DNA from: Corynebacterium haematomassiliense
GTDB taxonomy: Bacteria > Actinomycetota > Actinomycetes > Mycobacteriales > Mycobacteriaceae
Assembly (NCBI RefSeq): GCF_013978595.1
Contig: NZ_JACDTZ010000001.1
Location: 1,054,001-1,118,000 of the forward strand
DNA length: 64,000 nucleotides
Reading direction: 5' to 3'
The notes under the pieces were generated by a model. The model searched no databases and was not told where the DNA came from. It worked only from the letters and a program-made list of their open reading frames with translations. The position numbers and the translations under genes were made by a program. Positions 24,175-32,862 of this stretch are shown here, piece after piece; within the stretch, counting starts at the first letter, position 1; each line of letters starts with the position of its first letter.

Positions 24175-25194
24175 CTAGGGTCTGCTTAGCATGTCGACGG
24201 CCTCCTGCAGGTCCGGCGGCAGCGCCACGGCGCGCCCCGGGCCGGTCGGCGTGTAGGCCTTCGGCTTGACCTGCACGGGCAGCAGGCTCCGGGCACCGGG
24301 CCAGGCGTTGCGGATGCGTTGGATCAAGTCGGCTTCGTCGCCCCAGAAGTCCTCGGTGTAGAAGTGCAAGACCTTGTAGCCGCGCTCGGCGAGCCAGTCA
24401 TCGCGCACACGCTGCTTGCGCAGTACTTCGTGGGGAACGTCTTCGTACTTTTCCCAGCCGTCGACCTCCACGACGAGGTTGTCGCCGATGAGGAAGTCCA
24501 CCCGGTACCGCCCGATCGCCGCCTGGGTGCGGTACGGGACCCCGTGGGCATCGAGGATCAGGCGCAGGAGGGATTCGTAGGGCGAATCCGAAAGTCTGCT
24601 GGCCAGCGGCAACGCTTTCCGGGCATTGGCGATCCCTTTCGTGCCGGCCAGACGAGCGATGGTGGCGCGGAACTGGTGCAGCAGTTCCGCGTAGAGGTGG
24701 TCGCCGTGGCCGGAGAGCACGCTGTCTATCGCTATGACGCCTTCGCGCACGCCGCGTTCGCGGGCAATGTCGACGGCGGTGCGGATCGCGTTGGTGTAGC
24801 GCACGGGCCCGTCGTGGATGATGTCTGTTTCCGGGATTTTCCGGTGGCGGTACTCGTACCCGGTCCAGCTACCATTGATGGAGGCTGGGCGGCCGTTGGG
24901 CACCGCGAGTGTGACGGGCTCGTTGCGCGCGATGGTCCAAACGCCGTTGAGCCGCGCGGCCGAGCAGTCGACGAGCACGGCTTTCCTGCTCTGGCATCCC
25001 GCTGCGTAGCACCTCAGGAAGGCTTTCTCGTACTCCTTGAGCCTCTTCCACGTCTCGGCGCAGAAGTACATCGACTTGGTCAGCTGCGCCAGCTCGCCTT
25101 CACTGATGCGCCGGTGCGTCTCAGTGTCTGCGGACGACACCCTCCGCACGTCGACCAGCTTTTCCCGCAGCTCTTTCTTGCGCGTGTCTTTCAT
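24175..25194 (-). CDS. DUF559 (Vsr-like fold) nuclease-domain protein with AbiEi-like N-terminal part
   Basis: 339 residues. N-terminal helical region (about 1-90), then VTLAVPNGRPASINGSWTGYEYRHRKIPETDIIHDGPVRYTNAIRTAVDIARERG, which resembles the DNA-binding/regulatory domain of actinobacterial AbiEi-type proteins. The C-terminal third is a DUF559 domain: SDSPYESLLRLIL, RYRVDFLIGDNLVVEVDGWEKY and DDWLAERGYKVLHFYTEDF, giving the E...D-F...E-V-D pattern of PD-(D/E)XK enzymes of the very-short-patch repair type. The function is unknown. It lies between the 73-bp repeats together with the toxin-antitoxin pair. Confidence 0.75.
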   Translation of the reverse strand: MKDTRKKELREKLVDVRRVSSADTETHRRISEGELAQLTKSMYFCAETWKRLKEYEKAFLRCYAAGCQSRKAVLVDCSAARLNGVWTIARNEPVTLAVPNGRPASINGSWTGYEYRHRKIPETDIIHDGPVRYTNAIRTAVDIARERGVREGVIAIDSVLSGHGDHLYAELLHQFRATIARLAGTKGIANARKALPLASRLSDSPYESLLRLILDAHGVPYRTQAAIGRYRVDFLIGDNLVVEVDGWEKYEDVPHEVLRKQRVRDDWLAERGYKVLHFYTEDFWGDEADLIQRIRNAWPGARSLLPVQVKPKAYTPTGPGRAVALPPDLQEAVDMLSRP

Positions 25195-25557
25195 TAGTCC
25201 CCCCTTGACCAGTTACCCCGCTGCGGAGACTACCGCAGGCGCGTTGTTCTTGCCGGGTTTCGGGTCCGGCCGCCGGGGCCGCTCGGTGCCCGGCCCCTGC
25301 CCGCTGCCCCAAACCCCTAGGAACAAACCCCTAGTAAGGCCGAAAATCGGGCATTCTCGGGAGAGCTTACTAGGGGTTTGCGGGAATCAGGCGGGATTGG
25401 GGTGGGATACAGGGTGGAGCCCGCGCGCCGGCGCCACACACACCAAGCGCACCGAAGAATAGAAACCCCTGAGAAACCCCTAGGAAAGTGTCGTGTGCCA
25501 TAATCCCAACCAATGTGACACAGACCATGTGAAGCACGACACGATCGGAGAAGACCC
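25195..25557. other. 363-bp divergent gap before cstA
   Basis: No gene. It contains repeat copy B (25311-25383), a partial third copy at 25462-25488 (two tandem AAACCCCT units), and the cstA leader. A pair of ATGTGA words 9 bp apart (25513 region) lies upstream of the cstA ribosome site GGAGAAG; it is not a good match to the GlxR consensus. Confidence 0.7.
25311..25383. repeat. 73-bp repeat, copy B (with perfect inverted arms)
   Basis: AAACCCCTAGTAAG (25325-25338) is exactly complementary to 25366-25379. It is the direct-repeat partner of 23241-23313. Because it lies at a divergent promoter region while copy A lies between convergent 3' ends, it is not simply a terminator family. Confidence 0.82.
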
Positions 25558-27270
25558 ATGAGCTCGCTCATCCTGGTGCTCGTCGGCCTGGCGATGATGG
25601 CTGCCGGCTACCTGCTGTACTCGAAATTCCTGGGCAAACGCGTCTACAAGCTCTCGGACGCGTACACCACCCCCGCGCACACGATGGAAGACGGCGTGGA
25701 TTTCGTCCCCACGAACAAGTACGTCCTGTGGGGCCACCACTTCACCTCCGTGGCGGGCGCGGCACCGATCATCGGCCCGGCCGTCGCAGTCATCTGGGGG
25801 TGGGTGCCGGCGTTTCTGTGGGTCACGCTCGGCACCGTGTTCTTCGCGGGGATGCATGACTTGGGGGCGCTGTGGGCGTCGCAAAGGCATCGCGGGCAGT
25901 CAATCGGCACGCTGTCCGGCCGCTATATCGGCGCGCGCGGGCGCAACCTGTTCCTCGTGGTGATTTTCCTGCTGCTGCTCATGGTGAACACGGCGTTCGC
26001 GGTGGTCATCTCGAACCTGCTGATCTCCACGCCGACGGCGGTGATCCCGACCTGGGGCGCGATCGTCGTCGCGCTGCTGATCGGCCAGGCCATCTACCGT
26101 TTCAACTGGAACCTGCCGCTGGTGTCCATCGTGGGTGTCGCGGCGCTGTACGGGCTGATGATCCTGGGCGACCAATTCCCGCTCGCCCTGCCGGAGACGA
26201 TGCTGGGTATCCCGGACCGCGGCTGGTGGATCATCTTCTTGTTCACTTATGCCTTTATCGCTTCGCTGCTGCCGGTGTGGGTGCTGCTGCAGCCGCGCGA
26301 CTACATCAACGGCCTGCAGCTGTTCGTGGGCCTGATCATCCTCTACGGCTCGTTTTTCATCGTGCGCCCGGAGATTGTGGCGCCCTCGCTTCGCGACGCC
26401 GTCCCCGACGGCACCCCCGGCATCTTCCCGCTGCTCTTCGTCACCATTGCCTGTGGCGCGATCTCCGGCTTCCACGGCGTCGTCGCCTCGGGCACGTCGT
26501 CGAAGCAGCTGGACAAGGAGACGGACGCGCGCTTCGTCGGCTACTTCGGCGCGGTCGGCGAGGGCCTGCTCGCACTTGGCACGATCGTGGCCACCACCGC
26601 CGGCTTCAAGTCGCTGGCGACGTGGGAGGAGATCTACAACGAGTGGAACGCCGGCGGCGTCGATGCGTTCATCCAAGGCGGCGGCGACCTCATGAACGAA
26701 GGCCTGGGCATCCCGACCTCCCTGTCCGCCACCATCCTGGCCACCATGGCCGTGCTGTTCGCCGCCACCACGATGGACTCCGGCATCCGCCTGCAGCGCC
26801 TCGTCGTCGCGGAAATGGCGGAGCTGGCCGGCGTGAAGCTCTCCGGCGCGGTGGCCACCATCATCGCGGTGGGCTGCGCGCTGGGCCTGACGTTCTCCAT
26901 GGGCCTGGACGGCTCCGGCGGCATGCTGATCTGGCCGCTGTTCGGCACCACCAACCAGCTCATGGCGGGCCTGACGCTGTCTGTCGTGGTGATCATCCTG
27001 ACGCAGCTGCGCCGCCCGACCTGGCCGGTGCTGATCCCGCTGGTGTTCGTCACCGCCATGTCACTGTGGGCGGCGGTGCTGCAGCTGCGCACGTTCCTCG
27101 AGGCGGGCAACTGGCTGCTCCTGGTGCTGGACGTGATTATCATCTGCTGCGCCATCTGGGTCATCGTCGAGGCGTTCACGGCGATCACGAAGTCGCGCAA
27201 AGAACCGGCTGTGACCTGGCGCGACGATGAGACGATTCCGGGTGAATTGGCGGATGCGCGAACGTCTTAA
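25558..27270 (+). CDS. cstA: CstA-type peptide/pyruvate transporter (carbon starvation protein)
   Basis: 570 residues with at least 14 hydrophobic segments. The CstA signature is present: FVPTNKYVLWGHHFTSVAGAAPIIGPAVAVIWGWVPAFLWVTLGTVFFAGMHD, HRGQSIG near the N-terminus, GFHGVVASGTSSKQLDKETDARFVGYFGAVGEGLLAL in the middle and DGSGGMLIWPLFGTTNQLMAGLTL late. CstA/YjiY proteins import peptides or pyruvate when carbon is limiting. Length is at the short end of the family (E. coli CstA ~700). It overlaps the next small gene by 17 nt. Confidence 0.93.
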   Translation: MSSLILVLVGLAMMAAGYLLYSKFLGKRVYKLSDAYTTPAHTMEDGVDFVPTNKYVLWGHHFTSVAGAAPIIGPAVAVIWGWVPAFLWVTLGTVFFAGMHDLGALWASQRHRGQSIGTLSGRYIGARGRNLFLVVIFLLLLMVNTAFAVVISNLLISTPTAVIPTWGAIVVALLIGQAIYRFNWNLPLVSIVGVAALYGLMILGDQFPLALPETMLGIPDRGWWIIFLFTYAFIASLLPVWVLLQPRDYINGLQLFVGLIILYGSFFIVRPEIVAPSLRDAVPDGTPGIFPLLFVTIACGAISGFHGVVASGTSSKQLDKETDARFVGYFGAVGEGLLALGTIVATTAGFKSLATWEEIYNEWNAGGVDAFIQGGGDLMNEGLGIPTSLSATILATMAVLFAATTMDSGIRLQRLVVAEMAELAGVKLSGAVATIIAVGCALGLTFSMGLDGSGGMLIWPLFGTTNQLMAGLTLSVVVIILTQLRRPTWPVLIPLVFVTAMSLWAAVLQLRTFLEAGNWLLLVLDVIIICCAIWVIVEAFTAITKSRKEPAVTWRDDETIPGELADARTS

Positions 27271-27511
27271 AGCAATTGCCCGCGGCCTCGACGAGTTCTA
27301 CAAAGCCCCCTACCGCCGCGAATTCGCCCGCGCCGCGCGCGAGGAGGACGACCTGTTCACCCTGCTTGTCGCCTCGGAGACGCTCGGCATCCCCAACCCC
27401 GCAAGCTTCTACACCCTCGAACTGATGCCATTGCTTTACGACGAATTCCACGCCTGGCACACCCGCATGGGCATGGAGCGATCCCCGCTGGACGGCGTCC
27501 GATGCTGCTAG
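27254..27511 (+). CDS. Small protein ending in Cys-Cys (cory-CC-star type)
   Basis: 85 residues from ATG 27254 (MRERLKAIARGLDEFYKAP). Mostly helical, acidic in the middle (REEDDLFTLLVASETLGIPNPASFYTLELMPLLYDEFHAWH), ending SPLDGVRCC and stop. I recall a family of small corynebacterial proteins defined by this terminal CC. The codons of the final CC overlap the start of the ArsA/Get3 gene (ATGCTGCTAG), so the two are translated together. The terminal vicinal cysteines could bind a metal or arsenite, or be a modification or delivery signal read by the ATPase; this is inference. Confidence 0.78.
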   Translation: MRERLKAIARGLDEFYKAPYRREFARAAREEDDLFTLLVASETLGIPNPASFYTLELMPLLYDEFHAWHTRMGMERSPLDGVRCC

Positions 27512-28437
27512 CGCCCGCGCCCGTGATGTTCTTCGGCGGCAAGGGCGGGGTGGGCAAAACCACCGTCTCCGCCGCAACCGCGGTGCGCCTGGCCGAGGCC
27601 GGCCGGCGCGTGCTGTTGGTGTCCACGGATCCGGCGCACAACTTGGGCCACATCTGGGACGCGCAGCTTTCCGACGCCCCCACGCCACTCGAGCCCAACC
27701 TCGACGTCGTGGAGCTCGACCCCGCCGCCACCACCGAGCGGCACCTTGCGGACGTGGAGCGCTCCATGCGGGCGATAATGCCGGAGCGCATGCACCCCGA
27801 GATCCGCCGCCACCTGGACCTGGCGCGGCACTCGCCCGGCATGCATGAGGCGGCGATGTTGGAGGCGGTGGCGGAGCTCGTCGATAGGCCTGGCTACGAC
27901 CACATCATCTTCGACACCGCGCCTTCCGGCCACACCTCGCGCCTGCTCGCGCTGCCGGAGCTGATGGCCGCGTACACCGGCGGGCTGATGCAGCGGCGCG
28001 AGCAGTCCGACAAGTTCTCCCGCGCCGTCCGCGGCCTGGGCGGCACGGTCGACGACCCCGTCGAGCGCCGCAACCAGGAAATCCGCGCCACGCTGCTGCG
28101 CCGCCGTCGCAAGTTCGAGCGCCTGCGCGACATCCTCACCGACCCCGCGGCCTGCGCGTTTCACATCGTGCTCACCGCGGAGCGCCTCCCGGTCCTTGAG
28201 AGCTGCGAGCTTTACGACGACCTCACGTCCAACAGCATCCGCGTCGGCTCGTTGGTGATCAACCGCCGCAGCCCCGCCGATGCCGGCGAGTTCATGGCCT
28301 CGCGCCGCGCCGTGGAGGACTCCGCGCTCTCGCTGCTCGACTCGCAACTTCCCGACGTCCCCCGCGTCGAACTGCCCTGGCTCCCCGGCGAGATCGGCAC
28401 CCGCGCCGCGCTCGCCGCCATCGCCGAGCGGTTGTAA
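27502..28437 (+). CDS. ArsA/Get3-family ATPase
   Basis: 311 residues. Deviant Walker A FFGGKGGVGKTTVSAA (about 10-25), LLVSTDPAHNLGHIWD (switch I), the A-loop-like HIIFDTAPSGHTSRLLALPE (switch II), and late LVINRRSP. This is the single-domain bacterial form of the SIMIBI ATPases that either energise arsenite efflux or chaperone tail-anchored membrane proteins. No arsB, arsC or arsR is adjacent, so arsenite resistance is not supported by context. It is coupled to the CC-ending protein. Confidence 0.88.
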   Translation: MLLAPAPVMFFGGKGGVGKTTVSAATAVRLAEAGRRVLLVSTDPAHNLGHIWDAQLSDAPTPLEPNLDVVELDPAATTERHLADVERSMRAIMPERMHPEIRRHLDLARHSPGMHEAAMLEAVAELVDRPGYDHIIFDTAPSGHTSRLLALPELMAAYTGGLMQRREQSDKFSRAVRGLGGTVDDPVERRNQEIRATLLRRRRKFERLRDILTDPAACAFHIVLTAERLPVLESCELYDDLTSNSIRVGSLVINRRSPADAGEFMASRRAVEDSALSLLDSQLPDVPRVELPWLPGEIGTRAALAAIAERL

Positions 28438-28445
28438 TAAAGAAA

Positions 28446-28492
28446 CCCCTCCACAGCCATGCCGTTAAAACGGGGGACCACTACGGGAGGGG
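28446..28492. terminator. Hairpin between convergent arsA-like gene and dgt
   Basis: CCCCTCC (28446-28452) pairs with GGAGGGG (28486-28492) across a 33-nt interior. It lies between the 3' ends of the two genes. The AAGAAACCCCT flank resembles the arms of the 73-bp repeats. Confidence 0.5.
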
Positions 28493-28510
28493 ATTACAGC
28501 GCCTACCTTA

Positions 28511-29812
28511 CTAGAAGTACCCCTCGAAGGCGGCGGCCTTTTTAGCGGTGCGCTCCAAGCGCGACTCGGTCATGGACGCGATCTGGTCCACGATCACGCG
28601 CTCGCGCTCCAGGTCCGTCTCGGCGGCGATGAACCACGCCTGGAACATCGTGTCCAGGCTGCCCGGCGCGCCGGCGCGGAGGTACTCGTGGACGCGGTAG
28701 ATGCGGTCGCGCTGCCGGTCCTGGCGCGCCTGGTGCGACGGCTGGTCCATTACATACAGCACGGCGACGGTCTTGAGCAGGCGGACCTCGGCCTCCACGT
28801 CCGGTGGGACGACGAGGCGCCCGTGCTGGCGGCCCAAGCCGAGGCCAGGCGCGCCGGAGGTCGCAGCGCCAGGCGCGTCCGCGAGGGCGCGGTTGCCATC
28901 GTCCTCGCGGGTGGCGCGGGTGACGGCGCCGACGTAACGTCCCACCAGCTGCGACGTCAACGCCTTCAGGCCGGCCCACGCGCTAAGCGTGTAGTCGAAC
29001 TCGGCGGCCGCGGCGATGGCGGGCAGGGAGCGCAACCGATCGGCGGCGTCCACAAGCGAATCGGCGTCGCCGCCGAACGCGTCCGCGCCCTTCTCGGCCA
29101 ACGCGGCGAGTTCGACGAAGTCCCACAGCACGCGCAGGGACACGCGCCCGGAGACGATGCCGTCTTCGACATCGTGGACGGAGTAGGCGATGTCGTCGGA
29201 AAAGTCCATCACCTGCGCCTCCATCGGCGGTGCCCCATCGGTATGCCCCTCGCGCAGCCACGCCAACACGCCAGCGTCCTCGTCGTAGGCCGAGTACTTC
29301 CGGTTCACCGAACCGTCCGCGTTCGTGCGCGTCAGCGGGTACTTCACGGCCGCGTCCAATGATGCGCGGGTGAGGTTGAGGCCGAAGGACGTGCCGTCGA
29401 TAAGCACTTTGGGCTCCAGGCGCGCAAGGATCCGCAACGTCTGCGCGTTGCCCTCGAAGCCGCAGGGTGCGACCTCGTTGAGCGCGACTTCGCCGTTGTG
29501 GCCGTACGGCGGGTGCCCGATGTCGTGGGTGAGCCCGGCCATCTCGCACAGATCGGGGCTCAAGCCCAGGCCCTCGCCGATGCCGCGCGAGATCTGCGCG
29601 ACCTCCAGCGAGTGCGTCAGGCGCGTGCGCGGGGTGTCACCGTCGCGGGGGCCGACCACCTGCGTCTTGTCGGCGAGGCGCCGCAGCGCCGCGGAGTGCA
29701 GCACGCGGGCGCGGTCGCGGGCGAAATCCCCGCGTGAATCCGGGGCGAGTTGCGCGCCCTTCGGCGCCTCGTCGGCGCGGCGCTGCGTATCGGCGGCGTT
29801 GTAAACGTACAC
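28511..29812 (-). CDS. dgt: Deoxyguanosinetriphosphate triphosphohydrolase-like protein
   Basis: 433 residues. HD-domain motifs: VLHSAALRRLADKTQVVGPRDGDTPRTRLTHSLEVAQISRGIG (first His), EMAGLTHDIGHPPYGHNGE (HD pair) and MDFSDDIAYSVHDVEDG (final Asp). It removes triphosphate from dNTPs, mainly dGTP, and in many bacteria helps starve phages of nucleotides. Length is normal. It diverges from the TPM-domain gene across only 20 bp. It normally sits beside dnaG in corynebacteria; about 6 kb of accessory DNA and cstA now separate them. Confidence 0.94.
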   Translation of the reverse strand: MYVYNAADTQRRADEAPKGAQLAPDSRGDFARDRARVLHSAALRRLADKTQVVGPRDGDTPRTRLTHSLEVAQISRGIGEGLGLSPDLCEMAGLTHDIGHPPYGHNGEVALNEVAPCGFEGNAQTLRILARLEPKVLIDGTSFGLNLTRASLDAAVKYPLTRTNADGSVNRKYSAYDEDAGVLAWLREGHTDGAPPMEAQVMDFSDDIAYSVHDVEDGIVSGRVSLRVLWDFVELAALAEKGADAFGGDADSLVDAADRLRSLPAIAAAAEFDYTLSAWAGLKALTSQLVGRYVGAVTRATREDDGNRALADAPGAATSGAPGLGLGRQHGRLVVPPDVEAEVRLLKTVAVLYVMDQPSHQARQDRQRDRIYRVHEYLRAGAPGSLDTMFQAWFIAAETDLERERVIVDQIASMTESRLERTAKKAAAFEGYF

Positions 29813-29832
29813 GTCGCGCTACCCTAGTCGGC

Positions 29833-31836
29833 ATGACTAGCCGTTACTTGCGCATCCTCGCCGTGTCCGGCGGCCTTTTTGTCGCCGCCGCACCCAGCTT
29901 TGCGACGGAAGCTCCGCCCACCCTCATCCAGGCCCAAGCAACCGCCACCAAGGCATCCCTCGAGCCGGGGCGGCTGACGCAGCCGGTGACCGACGACGCC
30001 GCAGTGCTCTCCGCCGACGAACTGGCCGAGATCGAAGGCGCGATCCAGGAGGTCAGCAAGACCCAGGGCAAGTCCGTGCGCGTGGTGTTCCTGCGCTCCT
30101 TCGGGCAGTACACCCCGCCCGAATGGGTGGACAAGGCCGTCGCTGCGAACGGCTCCAACACCGCCGTGCTGGCGATCTCGCCGGATGAGCGGCTGTATAA
30201 CGTCGGCGGCGGCGAGGAGTGGACCCAGTCCGAGATCGACCGCATGAACTCCGCCGCGCACGCCCAGCTGTCCGAGATGAACTGGTCTTCGGCCGCGTTG
30301 AATGCGGTGAATGCGGTGGCGGGCGGGAGCTCGTCGTCAGGCGATGGCGCAGGCTGGCTCGCGGGCGGCCTAGGTGTCGCGGCGCTGGCGGGCGGCGGCG
30401 TGTACGCGGCGACGCGCAAGGGCTCGAAGAAACAGCAGGCCAAACAGATCGAGTCCGCGAAGGCCCTCGACCCGGCGGACACCGACTCGCTGGGACGCCT
30501 GCCCACGCCGACGCTGGAGGAGGTCGCGCGCGACGCGCTGGTCTCCGCCGACGACTCGATTACCCAGGGCAAACAGGAGCTCGAGCTGGCCACCGCCGAG
30601 TTCGGCGCGGACCGCGTGCGCCCGTTCACCTCCGCGATGAACGAGGCCACCACCACCCTGCAGCGCGCGTTTGCCACGCACCAAAAGCTTTACGACGCCA
30701 TCCCCGAAACCGAACCCGAAAAACGCGCGATGCTGGTGGACATCATCTCCTCGTCCGGCCGCGCGGAGCAGGCGCTGCGCGACAAGACGACCGAGTTCAA
30801 CGAGATGCGCGGCGTGCTCATGCGCGCGCCCGAAGAGGTGGAGAAGGTCCTCGCGCGCACCGTGGACATCCGGGCGCGCCTGGAGCCCGCGCGAGCGACG
30901 TTGGCGCAGCTGCAGGGCGAGTACCCGGCGCAGATTCTGGAGTCCATCGTGGACAACGTGGACCTGGCCGAAGCGTCGTTGGACGAGGCGGAAAAGGCCC
31001 TCGGCGAAGCGCGCACGCTTGCCGACAAGCCGGCCGGGCGCCAGGGCGCGCTTTTGGACACGCTGGCTTCCGCGACCCGCGCCGTGAACGTCTCCGACAC
31101 CAACCTCGCCGCCATCGAGCACGCAGAGGACAACATCCGCGCCGCGAAGGCCAACCTGCCCGCGCTGATCGACGAGATACGCGGCGAGCTGCGCGAAATC
31201 GAGCAGGTCAAGGGTGCTCGTGCACAGGGCGCGCGTATCGACGTCACTTCGCTCGACACCGTTGCCGCCAAGGCCCAACGCATGCTGGGCGAAATCGGCG
31301 ACCGCGACCAGTCCGACCCGCTGGCCCTGTACCAGGAGCTGACCAGCATGGACGCCGAAATCGACGCCGCGCTGGACCGCGCGAAGGGCATCGCCGGCGA
31401 CCAGTCCCGCGCGCTGCAGCTTTTCGACCAGCAAATGCAAGTCGCCGGCGCCCAAATCCAGCGCGCCGAGGACCTGATCCTGTCGCGCGGCCGCATCATC
31501 GGCTCGCACGCGCGCACCCTGCTGGCGGAGGCGAAGCGCCAGTACGCGCAGGCCCACCAGCTGCGCGTGCGCGACACCCGCGCCGGCATCGACGCCGCAC
31601 GTGCCGCCACCGCCACCGCGCGCCGTGCCGAGGCCGCCGCGAACGACGACCTGCGCCGCTACCAGGCCCAGCGCAACCGCCAGACCGCCGACTCGCTGGC
31701 CAGCGCCGTGCTGTGGGGCTCGGTGCTCTCCGGCGGTTTCGGCGGTGGCGGCGGAGGCTTCGGTGGCGGAGGCGGTTTCGGCGGGGGCGGCGGCTTCTCC
31801 GGCGGGCGCCCCTCCAACCGCGGCGGCACCTTCTAG
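29833..31836 (+). CDS. TPM-domain membrane protein with coiled coil and Gly-rich tail
   Basis: 667 residues from ATG 29833. Signal peptide-like start (MTSRYLRILAVSGGLFVAAAPSFATEA), a TPM domain (about 40-165: VTDDAAVLSADELAEIEGAIQEV, VAISPDERLYNVGGGEEW-type region), one membrane segment near 180-200 (AGWLAGGLGVAALAGGGVYAAT), then about 400 residues of heptad-like coiled coil rich in Ala, Glu and Arg. It ends in FGGGGGFGGGGGFGGGGGF-type glycine runs. TPM proteins act in cell envelope or photosystem maintenance; here an envelope role is likely but undefined. Confidence 0.82.
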   Translation: MTSRYLRILAVSGGLFVAAAPSFATEAPPTLIQAQATATKASLEPGRLTQPVTDDAAVLSADELAEIEGAIQEVSKTQGKSVRVVFLRSFGQYTPPEWVDKAVAANGSNTAVLAISPDERLYNVGGGEEWTQSEIDRMNSAAHAQLSEMNWSSAALNAVNAVAGGSSSSGDGAGWLAGGLGVAALAGGGVYAATRKGSKKQQAKQIESAKALDPADTDSLGRLPTPTLEEVARDALVSADDSITQGKQELELATAEFGADRVRPFTSAMNEATTTLQRAFATHQKLYDAIPETEPEKRAMLVDIISSSGRAEQALRDKTTEFNEMRGVLMRAPEEVEKVLARTVDIRARLEPARATLAQLQGEYPAQILESIVDNVDLAEASLDEAEKALGEARTLADKPAGRQGALLDTLASATRAVNVSDTNLAAIEHAEDNIRAAKANLPALIDEIRGELREIEQVKGARAQGARIDVTSLDTVAAKAQRMLGEIGDRDQSDPLALYQELTSMDAEIDAALDRAKGIAGDQSRALQLFDQQMQVAGAQIQRAEDLILSRGRIIGSHARTLLAEAKRQYAQAHQLRVRDTRAGIDAARAATATARRAEAAANDDLRRYQAQRNRQTADSLASAVLWGSVLSGGFGGGGGGFGGGGGFGGGGGFSGGRPSNRGGTF

Positions 31837-31854
31837 GCGGCGCCGCGGGGGTGC

Positions 31855-32349
31855 TCAGTAGCGCGTGCGGCGGGCGGGCGCGTCGACGAAGGTCAGCGCC
31901 CAGGACATGAAGGCGAGGTCCACGAGCTGGATCTCGTCGAACCCGTCGGCGCGAAGGGTCGGCTCCGCCACGTCGACGCCCAGCTCGCCGGACGGGAAGC
32001 CCCGGGTCACGGCGATGAGCTCGCCGGCGCCGTCGCGGATCTCGCGCTTCGGGGTGATCGCGCCCGACAGCAGGTCAAAGCCCGAGCGGTTCAAGGTGTA
32101 GCGGCGGCCGGCGCAGTCCGCGGCGTAGCGCGACACCGTAAACCCAGCCTTGCGCAGCAGGTATTCATCCGACGTCGCGATGTCGAAGGCGCGGAACTTC
32201 GCCGGGTTATCGGACGTGATGCGAAGCACGGTGGCTGTGTCCGAGGTTGCGGCGCGAGGGGAAGCGCCGGCAAACACCGTGACGGTGTCGGGGGTGGATT
32301 CGGCGATGGACCTTTGGTCGTCGATAAGCGAAGCTCCCTGCCAAATCAC
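31855..32349 (-). CDS. Hypothetical protein coupled to the upstream membrane protein
   Basis: 164 residues from GTG 32349 (VIWQGASLIDDQRS), whose GTGA overlaps the TGA of the upstream gene. It is soluble, with beta-rich stretches (VLRITSDNPAKFRAFDIATSDEYLLRKAGFTVSRY, then RYTLNRSGFDLLSG and IRDGAGELIAVTRGF) that look like an LURP-one/tubby-type scramblase fold, and ends FMSWALTFVDAPARRTRY. I recognise no named family with confidence. Its second amino-acid run LIDDQ is one of the 11-mer sites. Confidence 0.6.
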   Translation of the reverse strand: MIWQGASLIDDQRSIAESTPDTVTVFAGASPRAATSDTATVLRITSDNPAKFRAFDIATSDEYLLRKAGFTVSRYAADCAGRRYTLNRSGFDLLSGAITPKREIRDGAGELIAVTRGFPSGELGVDVAEPTLRADGFDEIQLVDLAFMSWALTFVDAPARRTRY

Positions 32350-32852
32350 AGCACTGCCACCACCACGACAAACAGCGACAGGAACACCAGCGTGGCAATC
32401 AACGCGGTGGAATTGGCCATCTTGCGGGCCTCCAGCACGCAGCGCGACAGCCACGCCAGGCCGGCAACCTGCACGGGCGACAGATGGGTCTCCCCCTCGA
32501 ACTCGAGGATGGCCTTGCGCACCCCGTTGTGGTCCTGCGTGAACTGGGCGACTTTCTCGCCGTCCGGGCCTTCGACCACCCAGTTCTTGGACGTCTCCGG
32601 GATCAGGGCGAAGGAGGTGCCGTCCACGACAGCGTCGATGCGCTTGGCGCGCTTCAAACTGTCGGAGGTGCGCACGATCTCCTCACCGCCGCACGTGGCC
32701 AGTGCGCCCGACTCGGCGTGCGCCGTCAGATCCCAGCTCTGGCCGCACACAATCGCGCGGTCGTGCTCGAACACGCCGAGGACGTCCGGGCCGTCCTCCG
32801 CCAAAAGCTTCGGCGCGTCCCGGTTCGAGCGATCCCAGCTCACATAATGCAT
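32346..32852 (-). CDS. Hypothetical protein with C-terminal membrane anchor
   Basis: 168 residues: MHYVSWDRSNRDAPKLLAEDG, a beta-rich soluble part (VLGVFEHDRAIVCGQSWDL, NWVVEGPDGEKVAQFTQDHNGVRKAILEF) and one C-terminal membrane helix TALIATLVFLSLFVVVVAVL reaching the last residue. It is a tail-anchored topology. It is co-translated with the next gene, and both share the same beta-rich character, so they may be paralogous halves. Located 10 bp upstream of glyS's stop side, same strand. Confidence 0.65.
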   Translation of the reverse strand: MHYVSWDRSNRDAPKLLAEDGPDVLGVFEHDRAIVCGQSWDLTAHAESGALATCGGEEIVRTSDSLKRAKRIDAVVDGTSFALIPETSKNWVVEGPDGEKVAQFTQDHNGVRKAILEFEGETHLSPVQVAGLAWLSRCVLEARKMANSTALIATLVFLSLFVVVVAVL

Positions 32853-32862
32853 GAGCGAGAAT

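Noticed and set aside
23241..25488. CRISPR array
   Set aside because: Only two long imperfect copies 2 kb apart and no regular spacers; no cas genes in the window.
27502..28437. Arsenite resistance operon
   Set aside because: The ATPase has the ArsA fold, but no arsB, arsC or arsR is adjacent; the nearest ArsR-type gene belongs to the zur locus.
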